From Acidobacteriota bacterium (GTDB taxonomy: Bacteria > Acidobacteriota > Terriglobia > Bryobacterales > Bryobacteraceae), in the NCBI GenBank assembly GCA_947470805.1, contig CANIVU010000022.1, positions 22,808 to 86,807 on the forward strand: a stretch of DNA of 64,000 bases. Direction: 5' to 3'. Within the stretch, counting starts at the first letter, position 1. Each line of letters opens with the position of its first letter. Below, in pieces: positions 46,892-54,893 of the stretch. A program made the translations under genes and the position numbers. Below the pieces are notes generated by a model. That model was not told where the DNA came from. It saw nothing but the letters and a program-made list of their open reading frames with translations, and ran no database searches.

Positions 46892-49318
46892 GTGAGGGAA
46901 GTGGTTTCTAGAAAATTCCTCATCTTTGCGTGCGCCAGCGTTCTATCGGCGTATGATTCGGCCGATGTTCTTTCGTTCGTGAAGAAGAACTGTGTGGCGT
47001 GTCACAACCAGACGGTCGCTTCGGGCGATGTGAATCTGGCGATCTACGAGACCGCCTCCGGATTCGACGAGGGGCGGGAGATTTGGGAAAAGGCTCTCAC
47101 GAAGATGAAGTCGGGCGAGATGCCGCCGCCCTCGATGAAGAAGCCAGCCGCGGCTGACGTCGCGGCGGTGACGCAGTTTCTGCAAAACGAATTCGCGCGG
47201 CAGGACCGGAACGCCAAGCCCGATCCGGGCCGGGTGACGGCGCGGCGGCTGAACAAGACCGAGTACAACAACACGGTTCGCGAGCTGCTGGGCGTGGACA
47301 TTCGCCCGGCCGATAACTTCCCGAACGATGAGGCGGCGTATGGGTTTGACAACATTGGCGACGCGCTGTCGCTGTCGCCGGTGCTGCTGGAAAAGTATTT
47401 GTACGCGGCGGAGCGGGCGGTGCGGACGGCGGTGTTTGGGCCGGAGAAGTTGAAGCCGGCGGCGATTCATTATTCGGCGCCGGTGCGGGTGAACGATACA
47501 GTCGATAAGCCGTCGTTGCCGAAGGATCTGTTCCATTACGACGAATCGGGCTTGAGCACGAAGCACTCGTTCCACGTGATGCACCGGTTTCCGGTGGACG
47601 GGGAATACAACATCCGCGTGGTGTTGAACGGGCACCGGCCGAACGGGTCGGAGCCGGTATCGCCGACGTTCTGGATGGACGGCAAGCTGATCAAGAGCTG
47701 GGAGGTGGACGCGACCGATCTGGAAGGCCAGATTGTCGAAGTCCGGTTGAACGTGACGGCGGGCGAGCATCTGCTGTCGACCTCGTATTTGAAGAACTAT
47801 CACGGGCTGCCCGCGAAGTATAACGGGCCGGCGCCGTCGACGCGGCCGGCGGATCCGATGATCACCGTGAAGGGGAAGTTGACCGAGAAAGACATCGAGG
47901 TTCTGCGGAAGTACGGGACGAAGATTAAGACCGACCGGATTGAGACGCGTGTGGATAACCGCTTCGAGTCGATCGACGTGGGCGGGCCGTTTACGCAGGC
48001 CGAGGGGCTGTCGAAAGAGAGCACGGCGCGCTTGTTTGTTTGCGCGCAGCAGACGGCGGCTTGCGCGGAGAAGATTATCGGCACGTTCACGCGGCGGGCG
48101 TTTCGGCGAGCCGTTCGGACCGAGGAGACGGCGGGGTTTGTGAAGCTGTACGCGCTGGCGCGGCAGCAGGGCGATTCGTTCCAGGAGGGCGTTGCGACGG
48201 CGCTGCAGGGCGTGCTGGTTTCGCCGCATTTCCTGTTCCGCGTGGAGCGGGAGCCGACCAAGCAGTTTGCGCAAATTAGTCAGTATGAGCTGGCGTCGCG
48301 GTTGTCGTATTTCCTGTGGAGCTCGATGCCGGATGAGGAGCTGTTGCGCGTGGCCGGGCAGGGACGGTTGCGGCAGCCGGCGGTGTTGCAGGCGCAGGTG
48401 AAGCGGATGTTGCGGGATGCGCGATCACGGGCGTTGGTCGAGAACTTTGCCGGGCAGTGGTTGCAGTTCCGGAACATCGACGTGATGAAACCGGATCCGG
48501 GGAAGTTCCCGGATTTCGATGACGCGTTGCGGTTTGCGATGAAGCGGGAGACGGAACTTTTCTTTGAAGAGATGATCCGGCAGGACGGCAGCGTGCTGGA
48601 TGTGTTGGACGCGAAGTACACCTACATGAACGAGCGGCTGGCGCGGTTCTACGGGGTTCCGGGGATCACGGGGCCGGAGTTCAAGCGGGTGGATATGTCG
48701 GCCAATCCGCGCGGGGGCGGGGTACTCGCGCATGGCAGCGTGCTGACCATTTCGTCGTATTCGACGCGGACGTCGCCGGTGTTGCGCGGGAAGTGGATTT
48801 TGGAGAATTTGTTGAACGCGCCGCCGCCTCCTCCGCCGCCGGCGGTGCCGTCGCTCGATGACAGTAAAGTTGGCAGCGAAGCGTCGTTGCGGCAGCAGAT
48901 GGAGGCGCACCGGAAGAACCCGGCATGCGCGACGTGCCATTCGAAGATGGACCCGCTGGGGTTTGGGTTGGAGAACTTTGACGCCGTTGGCGCATGGCGG
49001 ACGACGGACGGGAAGTTCCCGGTGGACGCGACGGGCGTGTTGCCGGACGGGAAGACGTTTACGGGGCCGGTGGAGTTGAAGAGCCGGCTGTTGACGAACC
49101 GGGACGCGTTTGTGAAGGGATTAACGGATAAACTGGTTACGTACGCTTTGGGCCGCGGCCTGGAGCGGGCGGACCGGCCCGTGGTGGCCGCGATTGCCGG
49201 GAAGTTGCCCGCGAGTAACTATCGCTTCTCGGCGCTCGTGATGAACATTGTGGACAGCTTGCCGTTTCAACAGCGGCGGGCGGCTGGCGTGAATTTGAGT
49301 GGAGCGAAATCGGAATGA
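46892..49318 (+). CDS. PSD-type cytochrome c protein (DUF1587/1592/1595/1588/1585)
   Basis: Exported 808-residue protein. I choose the GTG at 46892, 5 bases after the thioesterase stop; it yields a leader around FLIFACASVLSAY. Near the N-terminus is a haem site CVACH. DUF1587 covers NKTEYNNTVRELLGVDIRP and the DUF1592 region includes FRVEREPTKQFAQISQYELASRLSYFLWSSMP. DUF1588 holds a second haem-like motif, CATCHSKMDPLGFGLENFD, and DUF1585 has DKLVTYALGRGLERAD at the end. The set always occurs with a DUF1552 partner, here overlapping by ATGA. Function is unknown. Confidence 0.92.
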   Translation: MREVVSRKFLIFACASVLSAYDSADVLSFVKKNCVACHNQTVASGDVNLAIYETASGFDEGREIWEKALTKMKSGEMPPPSMKKPAAADVAAVTQFLQNEFARQDRNAKPDPGRVTARRLNKTEYNNTVRELLGVDIRPADNFPNDEAAYGFDNIGDALSLSPVLLEKYLYAAERAVRTAVFGPEKLKPAAIHYSAPVRVNDTVDKPSLPKDLFHYDESGLSTKHSFHVMHRFPVDGEYNIRVVLNGHRPNGSEPVSPTFWMDGKLIKSWEVDATDLEGQIVEVRLNVTAGEHLLSTSYLKNYHGLPAKYNGPAPSTRPADPMITVKGKLTEKDIEVLRKYGTKIKTDRIETRVDNRFESIDVGGPFTQAEGLSKESTARLFVCAQQTAACAEKIIGTFTRRAFRRAVRTEETAGFVKLYALARQQGDSFQEGVATALQGVLVSPHFLFRVEREPTKQFAQISQYELASRLSYFLWSSMPDEELLRVAGQGRLRQPAVLQAQVKRMLRDARSRALVENFAGQWLQFRNIDVMKPDPGKFPDFDDALRFAMKRETELFFEEMIRQDGSVLDVLDAKYTYMNERLARFYGVPGITGPEFKRVDMSANPRGGGVLAHGSVLTISSYSTRTSPVLRGKWILENLLNAPPPPPPPAVPSLDDSKVGSEASLRQQMEAHRKNPACATCHSKMDPLGFGLENFDAVGAWRTTDGKFPVDATGVLPDGKTFTGPVELKSRLLTNRDAFVKGLTDKLVTYALGRGLERADRPVVAAIAGKLPASNYRFSALVMNIVDSLPFQQRRAAGVNLSGAKSE

Positions 49319-50652
49319 GCTTTATAACCGGTAAACACATTGACCGCCGGATGTTGCTGCGGGGCGCGGGGGCGGCGATTGGGCTGCCGCTGCTGGAGGC
49401 GATGCGGCCGGCGATGGCGGCGGCGACTTCCAAGGCTGGAATGGCGGCGCGGCGGATCGGTGTCGTTTACGTTCCGAACGGCATTTGGATGAAGGAATGG
49501 CTGCCGGAGAAGACAGGGCGGGATTTCGAGTTTACGCGGATTTTGAAGCCGTTGGAGAAGTTCCGGGAGGACCTGGTTGTCGTCAGCGGGCTGTCGAACA
49601 TGGCGGCGGCGAACGCGCGGGGCGGGGCGCACGCGAAGGCGTCGGGGAGTTTTCTATCTTCGGCGATGCCGAAGTATACGGCGGGCGCGGATGTTCGGGC
49701 TGGCGTGACGTTTGACCAGGTGGCGGCGAATCAGTTTGCGGCTGAGACGCGCGTGCCGTCGTTGCAGTTGGGCTGTGAAGACGCGCGGATGGTGGGGAAC
49801 TGCGATACCGGTTCCAGCTGCGCGTATACGAATACGTTGTCGTGGAAGAACGCCGAGACGCCGATGGCGGTGGAGGTGAATCCGCGGTCGCTGTTTGAGC
49901 GGATGTTTGGGACGGTTGACCCGAGCCTGGACGCGGCGACGCGGGCGCGGCGGGCATTGTATAAGAAGAGCATTTTGGACGCGACGCGGGAGACGACGGC
50001 GTTGTTGGTTGGCTCCTTGGGCGCGCAGGACAAGCGAAAGATGGACGAGTATTTGACGTCGATCCGGGAAGTCGAGGCGCGGATTAAGAAGGCCGAGAGT
50101 GACCCGGAGATTCCGATGGGCGAAAAGCCGTCGGGGATTCCGTTTGCCTATACCGAGTACGTGAAGTTGATGTTTGATTTGCAGGTGGTGGCGTTCCAGT
50201 CCGATATTTCGCGGGTTTCGACGATGATGTTGGGGCGGGAAGGGAGTGTGCGGACGTATCCCGAGATTGGCGTGCCGGATCCGCATCATCCGTTGACGCA
50301 CCATCGCGGGCATCCGGATTTCATTGAGAAAGTCATCAAGATTAATACGTTCCATGTGCAGTTGTTCTCGTATTTTGTGGAACGGCTCAAGGCGACGGCG
50401 GACGGGGATGGGACGTTGCTGGACCACTCGACGATTCTGTACGGGGCGGCTCTCAGCGATGGGAATCAGCACTCCAATCACAACCTGCCGTTGGTTGTGG
50501 CGGGGCATGCGGGCGGACAGAAGGGCGGTTTCCATATGGCCGCGCCGAAGGAGACGCCGGCGGCGAACCTGTTTGTCGACATGATGAACCGGGCTGGGGT
50601 GAAGGCGGAGAAGTTCGGGGATAGTACGGGGCGGTTGGTGTTGACCGCGTAA
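49315..50652 (+). CDS. DUF1552 protein, Tat exported
   Basis: A 445-residue DUF1552 protein; the ATG overlaps the previous stop (ATGA). The leader contains DRRMLLRGAGAAIGLPLLEAM, a twin-arginine-type signal. Conserved pieces include RIGVVYVPNGIW, VVVSGLSNMAA, LGCEDARMVGNCDTGSSCAYTNTLSW and HHPLTHHRGH, whose His cluster may bind metal. It is the DUF1592-pair counterpart of the DUF1501 protein at 23359. Function unknown. Confidence 0.93.
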   Translation: MSFITGKHIDRRMLLRGAGAAIGLPLLEAMRPAMAAATSKAGMAARRIGVVYVPNGIWMKEWLPEKTGRDFEFTRILKPLEKFREDLVVVSGLSNMAAANARGGAHAKASGSFLSSAMPKYTAGADVRAGVTFDQVAANQFAAETRVPSLQLGCEDARMVGNCDTGSSCAYTNTLSWKNAETPMAVEVNPRSLFERMFGTVDPSLDAATRARRALYKKSILDATRETTALLVGSLGAQDKRKMDEYLTSIREVEARIKKAESDPEIPMGEKPSGIPFAYTEYVKLMFDLQVVAFQSDISRVSTMMLGREGSVRTYPEIGVPDPHHPLTHHRGHPDFIEKVIKINTFHVQLFSYFVERLKATADGDGTLLDHSTILYGAALSDGNQHSNHNLPLVVAGHAGGQKGGFHMAAPKETPAANLFVDMMNRAGVKAEKFGDSTGRLVLTA

Positions 50653-50657
50653 TTTTG

Positions 50658-50688
50658 GACACACTTCGGGTGTGTCTCGTCGTTTTTT
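50658..50688 (+). terminator. Rho-independent terminator after DUF1552 gene
   Basis: Stem GACACAC/GTGTGTC (50658-50664 with 50670-50676), loop TTCGG, followed by TCGTCG and six T residues ending at 50688. It starts 6 bases after the stop codon. Confidence 0.85.
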
Positions 50689-50691
50689 GGG

Positions 50692-51306
50692 TTACATTAC
50701 GGGCCGGATTTCGGTTGCCGGCGGGCTGTTGACGATGGTTTGGGCCGGGGTCGGAGCCGGGATTTCGGTTGTTTCGGACTCCGTTGGCGGCGGCGTTTCG
50801 GGCTCTTCGTTTGTTTTCAATGATTCTTGGGAGGGTCCTTGATTGGCTGCGAATTTCTTTAGGCGCATGATGTCGCGTTCCAGTCTTGAGATCGTGGACT
50901 GGTGGCGGTTGATGCGCACTTCCAGGCGGTAGACTAGCGAGCCGGGTTTGCAGGCTTCGAGTTCGGCTTGGAGGACTCCGCCGGTGTTGGCGTGGAGTTC
51001 GGCTAGTTCGGAGCGTCTTACTAGCATTAGGCGCGCCAGTTCCCAGTGGGCGAAGGTGAGTTCATCGACACGGGTGGCGATGTATTCGTCTTCGGGTTGC
51101 CAGTATTTGTAGAAGGATTCTCTGAGTTTGAGGAAGCCTTCCTGGCTGACCGATTGTTTGAGGGTTTCTTCGGTGGCGTAGAGACCGTGGGTGAAAGTCG
51201 CGGTTCTGGCTTTGAGGAGGCCTTCGGGCGTTTTCGGGCCTTGGCTTTTGGCGCCGTTGATCCGGGCGGATTCGGCGCGGCGGTTGGAGTGTTTTTGCAA
51301 TCTCAT
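50692..51306 (-). CDS. hypothetical protein with N-terminal NGAKSQGPKTPEG motif
   Basis: A 204-residue protein starting with a basic region and the phrase ARINGAKSQGPKTPEGLLKAR, then THGLYA. This N-terminal motif recurs in large paralogous sets of Acidobacteriota and Planctomycetes (recalled, not searched). The middle is helical (LTFAHWELARLMLVRRSELAEL and a coiled-coil-like ISRLERDIMRLKKF). The last 50 residues are Pro/Glu/Thr-rich and look disordered. No signal peptide. Role unknown. Confidence 0.7.
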   Translation of the reverse strand: MRLQKHSNRRAESARINGAKSQGPKTPEGLLKARTATFTHGLYATEETLKQSVSQEGFLKLRESFYKYWQPEDEYIATRVDELTFAHWELARLMLVRRSELAELHANTGGVLQAELEACKPGSLVYRLEVRINRHQSTISRLERDIMRLKKFAANQGPSQESLKTNEEPETPPPTESETTEIPAPTPAQTIVNSPPATEIRPVM

Positions 51307-51667
51307 AGTTTTAGGCTATGGGGTGGTTGGCTAGTAACCGACGTTATTGGTTTTTGAGGTGTGGCTGTAGGTTGTTGGTGGGATTGGGGTTAGCGGTTGA
51401 AAAATAAATCCATTTCCCTTGTGACTGACTTTTCCACAGGGTGGGTTTTGTCCTTCTGCGGGGTGGGTCGCGTCTATGGGGACACTGCTGTGTTTGGGTT
51501 ACGGGCCGAATTTTGTTGGTGGTTTTGCCCGCAGTGTCCCCGGCGTGGTGGTACGTTTTACGGGGAATGGGGATAAGGAGAAATTGGTAATTGCGGTGAC
51601 TTCTGTCCCTAATTTTACAGGGCGGGTTTTTCTGAGGGCATCGGAATGAAGGGGTAGGAGATAATCG
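51307..51667. other. gene-free intergenic repeat region
   Basis: No gene is supported here; the long minus-strand open frame crossing it is low-complexity. It holds a palindromic element at 51478-51541 and a motif near 51557 (TTTTACGGGGAATGGGG) that recurs with changes near 53530. It is notably T/G-rich compared with coding DNA around it. Confidence 0.6.
51478..51541. repeat. GGGGACA-bounded palindromic element
   Basis: Perfect 11-base inverted repeat GGGGACACTGC/GCAGTGTCCCC (51478-51488 with 51531-51541) enclosing 42 bases. Same outer bases as the 27136 and 33158 hairpins, so it may be one family of small intergenic repeats. Confidence 0.7.
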
Positions 51668-51690
51668 GTGAACGAGGTGGCTGTCCCCGG
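51667..51690 (+). repeat. 24-base direct repeat, copy 1
   Basis: GGTGAACGAGGTGGCTGTCC and four more bases; it matches 53560-53583 at 23 of 24 positions. It lies across the apparent 5' end of the truncated BrnT-like gene. Confidence 0.75.
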
Positions 51691-51919
51691 TTTTATGACG
51701 TTTGAGGGGGACCCGTCGACGGTGTTCATGGATCCTCTCGCCTTGACGTTTCCGGATCCTGCCCATTCGATCGCGGAGCATCGCGAGATCACTATCGGCT
51801 GTACAATGAGTGGTCAGTGCGTATTTGTTTCCCATTGCCTTCGACGGGGGCGAATCCGAATCATCAGTACACGGGCGGAGAAACGACAATATGAAGAAGG
51901 AATTGGCGTCACCGAGTAA
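51668..51919 (+). pseudogene. 5'-truncated BrnT-like (DUF497) toxin gene
   Basis: The frame carries the central and C-terminal part of a BrnT-type toxin: STVFMDPLALTFPDPAHS, HREITIGCTMSGQ, RIRIIS and KRQYEEG. The usual N-terminus (FEWDxxKAxxNxxKHGVSF) is missing; in its place is the 24-base repeat, and only MTFEGD (from an ATG at 51695) is left before STVF. A few residues of the usual basic loop after RIIS are also missing. BrnT toxins are ribonucleases; this copy has lost part of that fold. It overlaps the antitoxin-like gene at 51891, as intact pairs of this type do. Confidence 0.7.
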
Positions 51920-52130
51920 GGATGAATTGCTGCCGGAATATGACCTATCGCAATTGAAAGGCGGTGTCCGGGGGAAGTACTACGCAGAGGCTCAAGTAGG
52001 AACGAACCTTGTCCTGATCGAGCCAGATTTGGCGAAAGTATTTCCGGACAGCGCCGCTGTCAATCGGGCACTGAGGGTTGTGGCGGAAGCCGCGCAAACT
52101 GTTGCCAAGCCGCGCAAGCGCGCTCGGTAA
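51891..52130 (+). CDS. antitoxin-like partner of the BrnT remnant
   Basis: A 79-residue protein (KDELLPEYDLSQLKGGVRGKYYAE, VLIEPDLAKVFPDSAAVNRALR) of a small family commonly encoded beside DUF497/PIN-type toxins. The end resembles a ribbon-helix or helix-turn-helix DNA-binding tail and is basic (PRKRAR). It overlaps the toxin remnant by 29 bases. It appears intact although the toxin is not. Confidence 0.75.
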   Translation: MKKELASPSKDELLPEYDLSQLKGGVRGKYYAEAQVGTNLVLIEPDLAKVFPDSAAVNRALRVVAEAAQTVAKPRKRAR

Positions 52131-52157
52131 GACGCGCTTGCGGACTGGTTTTTGTTG

Positions 52158-53447
52158 CTAGTCGAAGAAGCCGGAGTCTTCGGGGGAGAGGCGGGCTTTG
52201 GCGGCTTTGACGCGGAAGTTCACGCCGAGGCCGGGGGCGTCCCAGACGTCGATGAAGCCCTTCTTCACGATTGGGTTGGGGAGGCCTTCGATGATGTCGT
52301 ACCACCATTCGGGCTGCCCATAGGGATACTCGAACGCGATGAAGTTTTGGGGGAGGGCGGCGGCCAGGTGGACGTGGGCGGCGAGGCCGATTAGACCATC
52401 AAAGATCCCGTGGGGGGCGACGGCGATGCTGTGGAGATCGGCGTATTCGGCGATCCACTTGAACTCGCCGATGCCACCAACGTCTTCGGGGTCGGGGCCG
52501 AGGACGTCGACGGCTTGTTTTTCGATGAGGTCCTTGAAGTTCTGGCGGTTGTAGATCTGCTCGCCGGTGTGGATGGTGGCACTGGTGGCCTGTTTGAGGT
52601 CGCGGTAGAGGTCGGCGTTGGGGTAGGGGGTGTAGTCGCCTGTGAGCAGGTCTTCGAGCCAGGTGAGGCGCATGGGTTCGCAGGCTTTGGCGAAGGTGAT
52701 GGCGTCCTTGATCATGAAGCCGGGGCCGCAGTCGAGGGCGAGGCCGACCTGGTCGCCGAGCACCTTCTTCATGGCTTCGGCGCAGGCGAGGATGTGGTTC
52801 ATGCCGCGTTCGGTGAGGATGCCTTTGTTGGGGTGGGAGGCGCCGCCGCGGGGTTCGTCATACCACATGTCGGGGATGGCCTTCATCATGTTGGCGTTGT
52901 GGAACCCGACGGCCATTTTGATGAGTGTGTAGCCTTCCTTGGCTTCCTTCATCTGCTGGACGTTTTCGGCGTAATCCTTGGGCATCTGGCCGTTCATCGG
53001 GGGGCGGAAGCCGCCGTTGTAGACGCGGACGCGGTCGCGGATTTTGCCGCCGAGCATTTTGTAGACGGGCTGGCCGGCGACTTTGCCGGCGATGTCCCAG
53101 AGGGCGATTTCAATGGCGCTGACGGCGGCGCCCCAGGGCTTGAAGGCGCCCATGCGGCGGATTTGCATCATCACGTTTTCGACGTCCGTCGGGTCGTGGC
53201 CGATGAGGTACTTCTTGTAGAACATGACCATGGGCTTGAGGTAGTCCTTGTAGGACTCGGCCTGGCCGAAGCCGGAGATGCCCTGGTCGGTAACGATGCG
53301 GACCACGGGGCTTTTGCCGATGATGGCGCATTTGAGATCGGTAATTTTGATCTTGGGGCGGGAGGCGGGGAGGGTTTGGGAGAGCAGGCGGGAGGCGGCC
53401 GCGGCGGGGAGGGTGCTGATGAGACCTCTGCGAGTCCAGTTGTTCAT
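52158..53447 (-). CDS. mandelate racemase/muconate lactonizing-type enolase-superfamily enzyme, exported
   Basis: Enolase-superfamily protein of 429 residues with a twin-arginine leader (MNNWTRRGLISTLPAAAASRLL). The barrel carries metal ligands in LALDCGP, LTWLEDLL and HTGEQIY; the catalytic His is probably in VAPHGIFDG. It resembles galactonate/gluconate-type acid-sugar dehydratases. Export of such an enzyme is unusual. It shares a 154-base divergent gap with the Gfo/Idh/MocA gene. Confidence 0.9.
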   Translation of the reverse strand: MNNWTRRGLISTLPAAAASRLLSQTLPASRPKIKITDLKCAIIGKSPVVRIVTDQGISGFGQAESYKDYLKPMVMFYKKYLIGHDPTDVENVMMQIRRMGAFKPWGAAVSAIEIALWDIAGKVAGQPVYKMLGGKIRDRVRVYNGGFRPPMNGQMPKDYAENVQQMKEAKEGYTLIKMAVGFHNANMMKAIPDMWYDEPRGGASHPNKGILTERGMNHILACAEAMKKVLGDQVGLALDCGPGFMIKDAITFAKACEPMRLTWLEDLLTGDYTPYPNADLYRDLKQATSATIHTGEQIYNRQNFKDLIEKQAVDVLGPDPEDVGGIGEFKWIAEYADLHSIAVAPHGIFDGLIGLAAHVHLAAALPQNFIAFEYPYGQPEWWYDIIEGLPNPIVKKGFIDVWDAPGLGVNFRVKAAKARLSPEDSGFFD

Positions 53448-53559
53448 GGGTGGTTCGTTTCGGTCTCTATTCTATATCGTGGGCGGTTGTGCAGGCTTGT
53501 CGCTGCCTCTGGCGGGTTTGCGGCGTTTGTTTTACGGGGGGTGGGGGTAGGGGAAATGG

Positions 53560-53583
53560 GGTGAACGTGGTGGCTGTCCCCGG
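53560..53583 (+). repeat. 24-base direct repeat, copy 2
   Basis: GGTGAACGTGGTGGCTGTCC and four more bases, 23 of 24 identical to 51667-51690. It ends 19 bases before the GTG start of the oxidoreductase gene. Confidence 0.75.
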
Positions 53584-53601
53584 GTTTTGTAGAATTGGGG
53601 G

Positions 53602-54858
53602 GTGAATGATGTTCAGTTGATTACTCTTGATCCGGCGCATTTTCATGCGGCCCTTGTGCAGAAGGAAATGTATGCGGGCGTTTCGCCGCGCGTGGCGGTT
53701 TATGCGCCGCTCGGGTTAGATCTGACCGAGCATTTGACACGGGTGGCTCGGTTTAACATCCGCGCGGCGGAGCCGACGGCTTGGGAACTCGATATTCATA
53801 CCGGCGGGGATTCGCTGGGGCGGATGCTGGCGGAACAGAAGCCGGGGAGCGTGGTTGTCCTTTCCGGGCGGAATGACGCGAAGATTGAGCGCATTCAACG
53901 GTCGGTGGCGGGCGGGTTTCATGTGCTCGCGGATAAGCCTTGGATTTTGAAGTCCGAGGATTTGCCGCGCGTCGAGGCCGCGCTTGACGATGCCGATGCG
54001 CGGGGCGTGATTGCTTACGACATCATGACCGAGCGGTATGAGATTACTTCCATGCTGCACCGGGCGCTGGTGAATACGCCGGGGGTGTTTGGGACGCTCG
54101 AGACCGGGAGCGCGGAGAAGCCCGCGATTTATATGGACAGCATGCACCGGTTGTTGAAGACCGTTGCGGGCGTGCCGATGATGCGGCCGGTGGAGTTCTT
54201 CGACATTCTGGCGCAGGGCGAGGCGCTGAACGACGTTGGCACGCACCTGGTGGACCTGGCGCAGTGGATTGCGTTTCCGGACATGGCGTTGGACTATCGC
54301 ACCGATATTCAGATGCTGGCGGCGCGGCGTTGGCCGACGACGTTGAGCGCGGAGCAGTGGGAGCGGGTGACGGGGGCGAAGCGGGATCGTCCGTTTGATT
54401 ATTATGGGAACAATTTTGTGTCCTATACGCTGCGCGGGGTGCATGTGGCAATGGATGTGCGTTGGGATTTGGAGGGCGTGAGCGATACGTACGTGGCGTC
54501 GTTCCAGGGGACGAAGTCGCGGATTGATGTGCGGCAGGGAGAGGCGGAGAACTTCCGTCCGGAAGTGTATGTGGTGCCGAATTCGCCGGAGCTGGTGGAA
54601 GAGGTTTTTGCGGCGCTGCGGGGCGGGTTGGATGGGTTTGCGGGCGTGGATGTGGAGGACGCGGGCGGGGAGTTCCGGTTGGCGATTCCGGAGATGTACC
54701 GCGTGGGGCACGAGGCGCATTTTGCGGAAGTGACTCGGCAGTTTTTTGCGTATTTGGCGGACCCGAAGTCGCTACCGGCTTGGGAGAAGCCGAATATGGT
54801 GGCGAAGTATTATGTGTCGACGAAGGGCGTGGAGATGGCGGGGTTGCAGCAGGGCTGA
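53602..54858 (+). CDS. Gfo/Idh/MocA-like oxidoreductase
   Basis: A 418-residue member of a putative-oxidoreductase branch of the Gfo/Idh/MocA family. The Rossmann fold region spans about 1-130 (AHFHAALVQKEMY, VVVLSGRNDAKIERI, HVLADKPWIL). The C-terminal catalytic domain includes DVGTHLVDLAQW, where His is a likely catalytic residue. NAD-dependent sugar or polyol oxidation is expected; substrate unknown. Start is GTG. Probably cooperates with the enolase-superfamily and DUF362-like genes beside it. Confidence 0.85.
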   Translation: MNDVQLITLDPAHFHAALVQKEMYAGVSPRVAVYAPLGLDLTEHLTRVARFNIRAAEPTAWELDIHTGGDSLGRMLAEQKPGSVVVLSGRNDAKIERIQRSVAGGFHVLADKPWILKSEDLPRVEAALDDADARGVIAYDIMTERYEITSMLHRALVNTPGVFGTLETGSAEKPAIYMDSMHRLLKTVAGVPMMRPVEFFDILAQGEALNDVGTHLVDLAQWIAFPDMALDYRTDIQMLAARRWPTTLSAEQWERVTGAKRDRPFDYYGNNFVSYTLRGVHVAMDVRWDLEGVSDTYVASFQGTKSRIDVRQGEAENFRPEVYVVPNSPELVEEVFAALRGGLDGFAGVDVEDAGGEFRLAIPEMYRVGHEAHFAEVTRQFFAYLADPKSLPAWEKPNMVAKYYVSTKGVEMAGLQQG

Positions 54859-54893
54859 TTTTAGGGAATGATTGGGGCACGGAGGGTTCGACC

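Noticed and set aside
47950..47958. Perfect DnaA-box word TGTGGATAA
   Set aside because: Single copy inside the DUF1592-protein coding sequence with no cluster around it; not enough to mark an origin.
51344..51889. 181-residue minus-strand open frame across the repeat region
   Set aside because: Composition is Arg/Pro/His-rich without a domain, it crosses palindromes, and it lies antisense to the BrnT remnant.
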